Made by a program: the position numbers and the translations under genes | In this document: one piece after another, positions 58,922-64,000 of the stretch | Layout of the letters: every line of letters starts with the position of its first letter | Numbering within the stretch: position 1 is the first letter of the stretch | Assembly (NCBI GenBank): GCA_019136515.1 | Contig: JAGVUB010000157.1 | Location: 124,001-188,000, forward strand | Source: Verrucomicrobiota bacterium | GTDB taxonomy: Bacteria > Verrucomicrobiota > Verrucomicrobiia > Opitutales > Opitutaceae | Length of the DNA: 64,000 nucleotides | Direction of reading: 5' to 3' | The notes under the pieces: generated by a model | The model's input: only the letters and a program-made list of their open reading frames with translations | What the model was told of the DNA's origin: nothing | The model's database searches: none

Positions 58922-59076
58922 CGACAGAAGGCAACGAAGGAAACGAAGGCCGTCGGACCAACGGAGATCAGCCCGCAGGTCTGAGCGCCTCCCCTTTTCC
59001 TGCCACGTGAAGACCGCGGACCGGGAGCTTGTCCTTCAATCCGTCCCTATTGCGTTCCCTTCGTTGTCTTCTGTCG
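58922..59076 (-). repeat. 155-base element with CGACAGAAG ends, copy 2 (inverted)
   Basis: Begins CGACAGAAGGCAACGAAGGA and ends CTTCGTTGTCTTCTGTCG. The interior matches 57565-57720 on the opposite strand. Same length to within one base. Confidence 0.85.
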
Positions 59077-59098
59077 GTTCCGGTTGTGTGTTCCGCGA

Positions 59099-59710
59099 TC
59101 ATTCGCCGGTCGGGACGCCCGGAGGCGGGGGTGTCGGGGCGGACTCCTCGGCGAGGACCCGCTGGCGGAATCTCTCGACGTCGAGCTTGGCGAGCAGCTC
59201 GAGGAGATTGGGGTACCACTTTTCGTGGAAGCCGTAGCCACCGTGGCGAAACTCGTCCGCCGCGGCCTCCCGGGTCCACCCTTCGAAGACGATGCGGTAC
59301 GCGGCGACGAAGACGCCGGTGCGGTCGCTCCCGTGCCAGCAGTGCACCAGCACCGGTTTGGGCGCGGCGCGGAACTTCCGCAGCGCCGACACCAGCAGCG
59401 CTTCGGTGACCTCGCCGGCGTTCATGGGTTCGGCGAGCAGCTCGAAGCCGGCCTCAGCGAGTTTGCGCGAGTCGGTGTGGTGGTTGCGCAGATTGAGGAT
59501 CGAACGCACGCCGAGGGCCTTCAGGTCGGCGCTGTCCGCCGGGGTGGGCTGCTCGCAGCGGTAGAGCTCGGGGCTCACGCGGTAGGCGTTGCCGAGCGAG
59601 GTCTCGAGGAGCGGCTCGGCCCAAGTGGCCGGACGCGTGCGGGGCGCAGCGGAGGCGATCGGCGCAGACGCCAAGACGAGAACGAGGAGCAGGGGTAGCA
59701 GGCGTTTCAC
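59099..59710 (-). CDS. Secreted dual-specificity (tyrosine-type) phosphatase
   Basis: A 203-residue protein with a GTG start at 59710, giving signal peptide KRLLPLLLVLVLASAPIASA. The CX5R active site is VLVHCWHGSDRTGVFVAAYR (Cys and Arg of HCxxGxxRT with one variant, Trp-His). GVRSILNLRNHHTDSRKLAE is upstream as in PTP/DSP-like cysteine phosphatases, and ADEFRHGGYGFHEKWYPNLL is downstream. The expected general acid would lie near the NAGE segment. This secreted group may act on phosphoproteins or inositol phosphates; the substrate is unknown. It diverges from the peroxiredoxin gene by 75 bases. Confidence 0.88.
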   Translation of the reverse strand: MKRLLPLLLVLVLASAPIASAAPRTRPATWAEPLLETSLGNAYRVSPELYRCEQPTPADSADLKALGVRSILNLRNHHTDSRKLAEAGFELLAEPMNAGEVTEALLVSALRKFRAAPKPVLVHCWHGSDRTGVFVAAYRIVFEGWTREAAADEFRHGGYGFHEKWYPNLLELLAKLDVERFRQRVLAEESAPTPPPPGVPTGE

Positions 59711-59785
59711 GCGGCGAAGCTGAAGCGGGCGGGCCGTTTGCGCGAGCCCGCGCTTTGCGTACCCTCCCCGCCCTTTCCTCAGCCC

Positions 59786-60292
59786 ATGAAACGTCATCTC
59801 GTTCTCTCTGCCATGATCCTCTCCCTTCTCGGTCTGCGCGCCGCAGCTGCTCCCCTCGAACTCGGGGCGGCCGCTCCCGCCGTGGTTGCGGTCACGGACG
59901 CGGGCACCGAGCTCGATCTTGCGGCCCACTGCGCCGCGGGGTTCACCCTCGTGTACTTCTACCCGAAGGCGGACACCAGCGGCTGCACCGCCCAAGGTTG
60001 CAGCCTGCGCGACGCCTATGCCGATCTCACCGCCCAAGGCGTGAAGGTCGTCGGGGTGAGCACCGACGCCGTGGCGGCGCAGAAGGCATTCCGGGAGAAA
60101 TACCGGTTCCCGTTCCCGCTCGTGGCCGACACCGACAAGAAGGTGACCGCGGCCTTCGGCGTGCCGACAACACTGGGCTTCGCATCCCGGCAGGCGTTTC
60201 TCTTCAAGGACGGCAAACTCGTCTGGCGCGACCTGAAGGCCTCGACGGCCCAGCAGGCCGCCGACGTGCTCGCAGCGCTGAAGACGCTGTAG
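59786..60292 (+). CDS. Exported peroxiredoxin, Bcp/PrxQ type
   Basis: A 168-residue thiol peroxidase with a signal peptide (LVLSAMILSLLGLRAAAA), so it is probably periplasmic. The active site is FTLVYFYPKADTSGCTAQGC with peroxidatic Cys and a resolving Cys five residues later, the PrxQ layout. SLRDAYADL, VKVVGVSTDAVAAQKAFREK and FPFPLVADTDKKVTAAFGVP follow. It reduces hydrogen peroxide or organic peroxides. Start is the ATG at 59786. A GTAGGTCC hairpin element follows the stop. Confidence 0.9.
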   Translation: MKRHLVLSAMILSLLGLRAAAAPLELGAAAPAVVAVTDAGTELDLAAHCAAGFTLVYFYPKADTSGCTAQGCSLRDAYADLTAQGVKVVGVSTDAVAAQKAFREKYRFPFPLVADTDKKVTAAFGVPTTLGFASRQAFLFKDGKLVWRDLKASTAQQAADVLAALKTL

Positions 60293-60297
60293 GCCAA

Positions 60298-60386
60298 GTA
60301 GGTCCGGTCTTTGACCGGACCGCTGAGATGCCGCTGCTCCGCGGGCGCTGGTCCTCTCGGAGGACCAGCCGGAGGCATGGTCCTAC
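60298..60386. repeat. GTAGGTCCGGTC hairpin element
   Basis: Starts GTAGGTCCGGTC, ends GGTCCTAC, with inner GGTCCGGTC/GACCGGACC and CTGGTCCTC/GAGGACCAG stems. Related to the TCCGGTCGGAGACCGGAC units at 20136 and 41691. Confidence 0.75.
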
Positions 60387-60420
60387 TCGCAGGCGTTCGC
60401 CGGTTGTGCCCGGGTTTGCT

Positions 60421-61727
60421 TCACACCCGGAACCACCGGCCCGCCGCCGCGGTGGCGGCGGTGCCGAAGCCGACGAGCACCAGCAGCGGTTTCACGACCG
60501 AGCCGAGATCGCCGCCGAAACTGATCAGCCGGTGCAGGGCATCGAGTGCCCAACCGGTGGGTACGCAATGGCCCGCGGTGCGCAGCGCCTCGGGCGCGAG
60601 CTCCAGCGGGAACCAGCAGCCGCCGGCCGCCGCCATGAGGATGCTGGCCAGCACGCACACGCCGACGACGCGGTCCGGCGCGTCGAGCAACGACCCGATC
60701 AGCAGGCCCGTCGCGGCCGCGACCCAGCTGTAGACGAGCAGCACGAGGAGCACGCCCGGCAGGTTCGCGCCGACGTTGAGGTGGAAGAGGAGTTTTCCGA
60801 CAAGCAGCAGGAAGCCGATCTGCACCGCGCCAAGCAGCCAGAGCCCGTAGAGCTGGCCGGCGATGAGTTCGCTGCGGCGCACGGGCAAGGTGAGCAGCCG
60901 CTTCAACACGCCGCTGCGGCGGGTGGCGGCGATCGTCGCCCCGCCGAAGATCAGCAGGTTCATCGTGAGGAAGTACACCAGGTTGCCCGGCAGCGAGAAC
61001 CCGACACCGCTGGGGATCGGGTCGCGCCCGGCGTACTTCGCGTCGAGCGCGACCTGTGCCGGCTTGGCCATCACGGCGCGCAACGCCTCCTCGCTCGGCG
61101 GCCAGGGGTGGCCGTTGCGAGGTCGGAGCCGGCGACGGCCGGCCCGGCGGGAAGGTCAATCCGGCGGAGTGAAGAGTCGGTGACTGACGGCGCGGTGGCC
61201 GTCACCGCGGCCGGGGCGGAGCCCGAAGGCGCAGGCCGTGGCGCCGCCACGCCTGCCGTGCCGCCGGCCTCGGTGTCCGCGGAGGCGGCCTCGAGCAGGT
61301 GCGAGTTGAGCGCGACGAGGGCGCGCAGGAGCCGCGCCTCGATCACGAGCGCGTCGCCCTGGGCGTCCTCGCGGCCGGGAACCGGCAGGAGCTCGACGTT
61401 GGTCGCGCGTTTGGCGAGCACGCGGTCGGTGAAGTCGGCCGGTATGCGGATTCTACGCACCGGCTTGTTTTTCTTGTCCTTTGCCGGATCGAGGCGCCAC
61501 AGGCCCTGGGCGCTGAGCACGTCGACGAAGACGTTACCGAGATAGCCGGTGTCGGCGTTCTCGATGAGGACCGGCGGGAAACGGTTCGAGGACTTGCCGT
61601 CGCCGTACGAGACGCGCGACATGACCGCGACGAACGCGAACGGCAGGACGAAGAGCCAGAAGTAGGAGGTGCGGCTCTTGAGGAAGAGGCGCAGCTCGTT
61701 GTGGCCGATGGCGAGGATGTTTCTCAT
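60421..61727 (-). pseudogene. ABC-2 type permease, second subunit, interrupted by a frameshift
   Basis: The first part (start 61727, MRNILAIGHNELRLFLKSRT SYFWLFVLPFAFVAVMSRV) is a typical ABC-2 membrane subunit with a large extracytoplasmic loop, and reads in one frame to AVAGSDLA near 61118. The rest (NGHPWPPSEEALRAVMAKPA, then GFSLPGNLVYFLTMNLLIFG, RRSGVLKRLLTLPVRRSELI and helices to the stop at 60421) is in another frame. One missing base around 61117 joins them exactly. Span 1307 bases, one short of a multiple of three. Without correction the protein lacks its membrane half and the exporter is dead. Confidence 0.83.
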
Positions 61728-63004
61728 GCGCGGCCTCCCTTCGCGAACTGGCGGCGGAAGAGCCAGGCGGCGAGCGCGAGCAGCGCGGCGCCGAGGAGCG
61801 CGAGTTGGAGCGCGGCGGGCGCCCAGGCCCCGGGGCCGGCGCCGCCGTACTCCACGGCGCGCGCGGTCGAGGTGTACCAGTGGGTCGGCAGCAGCGGCAT
61901 CACATGCGTGCGGAAGAACAGCGGCAGCATCTCCGCCGGAAACGCACAACCGCCGGCCATGCCGAGCACGATGCTCACCATCGAGCGGATCGGGTCGGCC
62001 TTGCGCTCGTCGGGAATCCACGCGACGAGCACGGTCATCAGCCCGGCGACGAACAGCGCGTACGCGACCGTGAGCACGCCCAGCGCGAGCGGCTGGTGCC
62101 ACCGCACCCCGAAGGCCGCCATGCCGCTGCCGAGGATGATCACGGCGCAGAGCACGAGCATCAGGCCGGTGAACACGACCTTGGCGGCGAGGAACGGCGT
62201 GAGCGAGACGTGCAGCGTCTGGTAGCGCGCCAGCGTGCGCAGCTGGATCTCGCGGTGCAGGTCGCCCAGGCCGAGCCCGCCGAGGAAGAGCAGGAACATC
62301 GCGGCCATGCCGAGCAGCAGGTGTCCGAAGAGATTGAAGCCGGAGCCTCGACCGCCCGTGCCGCCGCCGGTCGCGGCGTCGCCGGGCTTCTTGTAGCCGA
62401 CGAGCGGCGGATTGAGGAACGACTCGAGCGAGCGCAGCTTCCGCCCGAGCTGGGTGAGCAGCGGGCCGGCCTGCTCGAGGTCGGCGTCGCCCTCGAGCAC
62501 CTTGCGCCACTCGGCGAGATCCGGGGCGAAGTTGCGCGCGAGGCCGTCGAGCCCCGCGGTGAGGATGCCGAGACCCTCCTCGATGATCGTCGGCTTGATC
62601 GACTCGGCAGGATTCTTGATCAGCCCGAGCGTGACCTTCTTGCCGTCGAGGAAGTCGCTCGAGAAACCCGCGGGGATGATGACGACCGCGCTGAGCTGGT
62701 TGTCGTCGAGCTGGGCGAGGGCCGGGCCGCGCTCCAGCAGCACGGGTTCGAGCGGGACCTCGGAACGGCGCTCGCCGCCGAGGTTGCCCTGGTTGAGGCC
62801 GCCGCGCAGGAAGCGCGAGACGATGGTGTTGTCCTCGTCGACGAGGGCGAAGCGGATACGACTGATCTTCTGCTCCTTGGCGCCGCCGCCGAAGGCGAAG
62901 CCGATGATCCCGGCCACGCAGAGCGGCGCGAGGAGGAAGATGACCCACGGCAACGGGTTGCGGCGGGCGCGGGCGAAGTCCTTGGCGAGCAGGGCGCGGA
63001 ACAT
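61724..63004 (-). CDS. ABC-2 type transporter permease, first subunit
   Basis: A 426-residue membrane subunit. N-terminal helix FARARRNPLPWVIFLLAPLC is followed by a large extracytoplasmic domain (about 40-225: RIRFALVDEDNTIVSRFLRG, QLSAVVIIPAGFSSDFLDGK), then a five-helix ABC-2 domain with LFGHLLLGMAAMFLLFLGGL, EIQLRTLARYQTLHVSLTPF, and SMVSIVLGMAGGCAFPAEML PLFF. The architecture is of the YhhJ/DrrB or linearmycin-type exporters. Its stop overlaps the start of the second permease by four bases and it begins six bases after the ATPase gene, so the three form one operon. Confidence 0.9.
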   Translation of the reverse strand: MFRALLAKDFARARRNPLPWVIFLLAPLCVAGIIGFAFGGGAKEQKISRIRFALVDEDNTIVSRFLRGGLNQGNLGGERRSEVPLEPVLLERGPALAQLDDNQLSAVVIIPAGFSSDFLDGKKVTLGLIKNPAESIKPTIIEEGLGILTAGLDGLARNFAPDLAEWRKVLEGDADLEQAGPLLTQLGRKLRSLESFLNPPLVGYKKPGDAATGGGTGGRGSGFNLFGHLLLGMAAMFLLFLGGLGLGDLHREIQLRTLARYQTLHVSLTPFLAAKVVFTGLMLVLCAVIILGSGMAAFGVRWHQPLALGVLTVAYALFVAGLMTVLVAWIPDERKADPIRSMVSIVLGMAGGCAFPAEMLPLFFRTHVMPLLPTHWYTSTARAVEYGGAGPGAWAPAALQLALLGAALLALAAWLFRRQFAKGGRA

Positions 63005-63010
63005 GGCGGC

Positions 63011-63997
<987 letters not shown>

Positions 63998-64000
63998 GGC

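Overview
The window is 64 kb of very GC-rich bacterial DNA. It is densely coding on both strands and has no rRNA, no CRISPR array and no tRNA that I can see. The gene set fits a Verrucomicrobiota-type bacterium, perhaps of the Opitutus group: a PPi-type PEP carboxykinase, a DUF748/AsmA-like giant, UxuA with an SDR partner, a GH2 glycosidase, cytochrome bd, and large numbers of palindromic intergenic repeats. That placement is an inference; no marker gene proves it.

Layout. 0-5.6 kb: a proline-rich membrane protein, a frameshifted hutF, an orphan C-terminal piece of an MmeI-like methyltransferase, an ExoD-like protein, a DUF985 cupin and pdxH. 5.6-19.7 kb: housekeeping genes (sixA, an RmlD-like SDR, rsgA, an adenylate cyclase, engB) separated by long repeat mosaics. 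Inside this stretch, at 11.15-14.9 kb, lies a lower-GC accessory island. It holds a PD-(D/E)XK nuclease-helicase fusion (DUF2075) with its own XRE regulator and operator-like palindromes, bounded by a truncated VOC gene and truncated XRE gene on the left and a repeat-invaded Vsr-like endonuclease on the right. 19.7-36.6 kb: envelope and secreted proteins (DUF748 giant, lytic transglycosylase, SGNH hydrolase, GH2 glycosidase, two members of an unrecognised secreted family, a TPR protein, a J-domain-like protein). 36.6-41.4 kb: a membrane protein, cydA-cydB split by a hairpin element, and the third member of the secreted family. 41.8-48.4 kb: hexuronate genes (SDR plus uxuA), queD, adk, ppnP and malic enzyme. 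48.5-55.2 kb: PPi-PEPCK, an MFS permease and a TolB-like beta-propeller protein. 55.6-58.4 kb: a dead DUF2752 gene, an ECF transporter CbiQ-CbiO pair and a TPR protein. 58.6-64 kb: a 27-residue membrane ORF with a structured leader and strong terminator, a secreted dual-specificity phosphatase, a peroxiredoxin, and an ABC-2 exporter operon whose last gene is frameshifted.

The most unusual property is the repeat content. At least five families of hairpin or palindromic repeats fill the spacers, including eight same-strand copies of a triple-hairpin element between 5.8 and 19.6 kb. Exact or near-exact copies of several of these units also sit in frame inside protein-coding genes, above all in the DUF748 gene, and also in the transglycosylase, an HTH protein and the Vsr-like gene. 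There they encode proline/alanine-rich linkers or tails. Two genes (hutF and an ABC permease) carry single-base frameshifts that may be real mutations or assembly errors.
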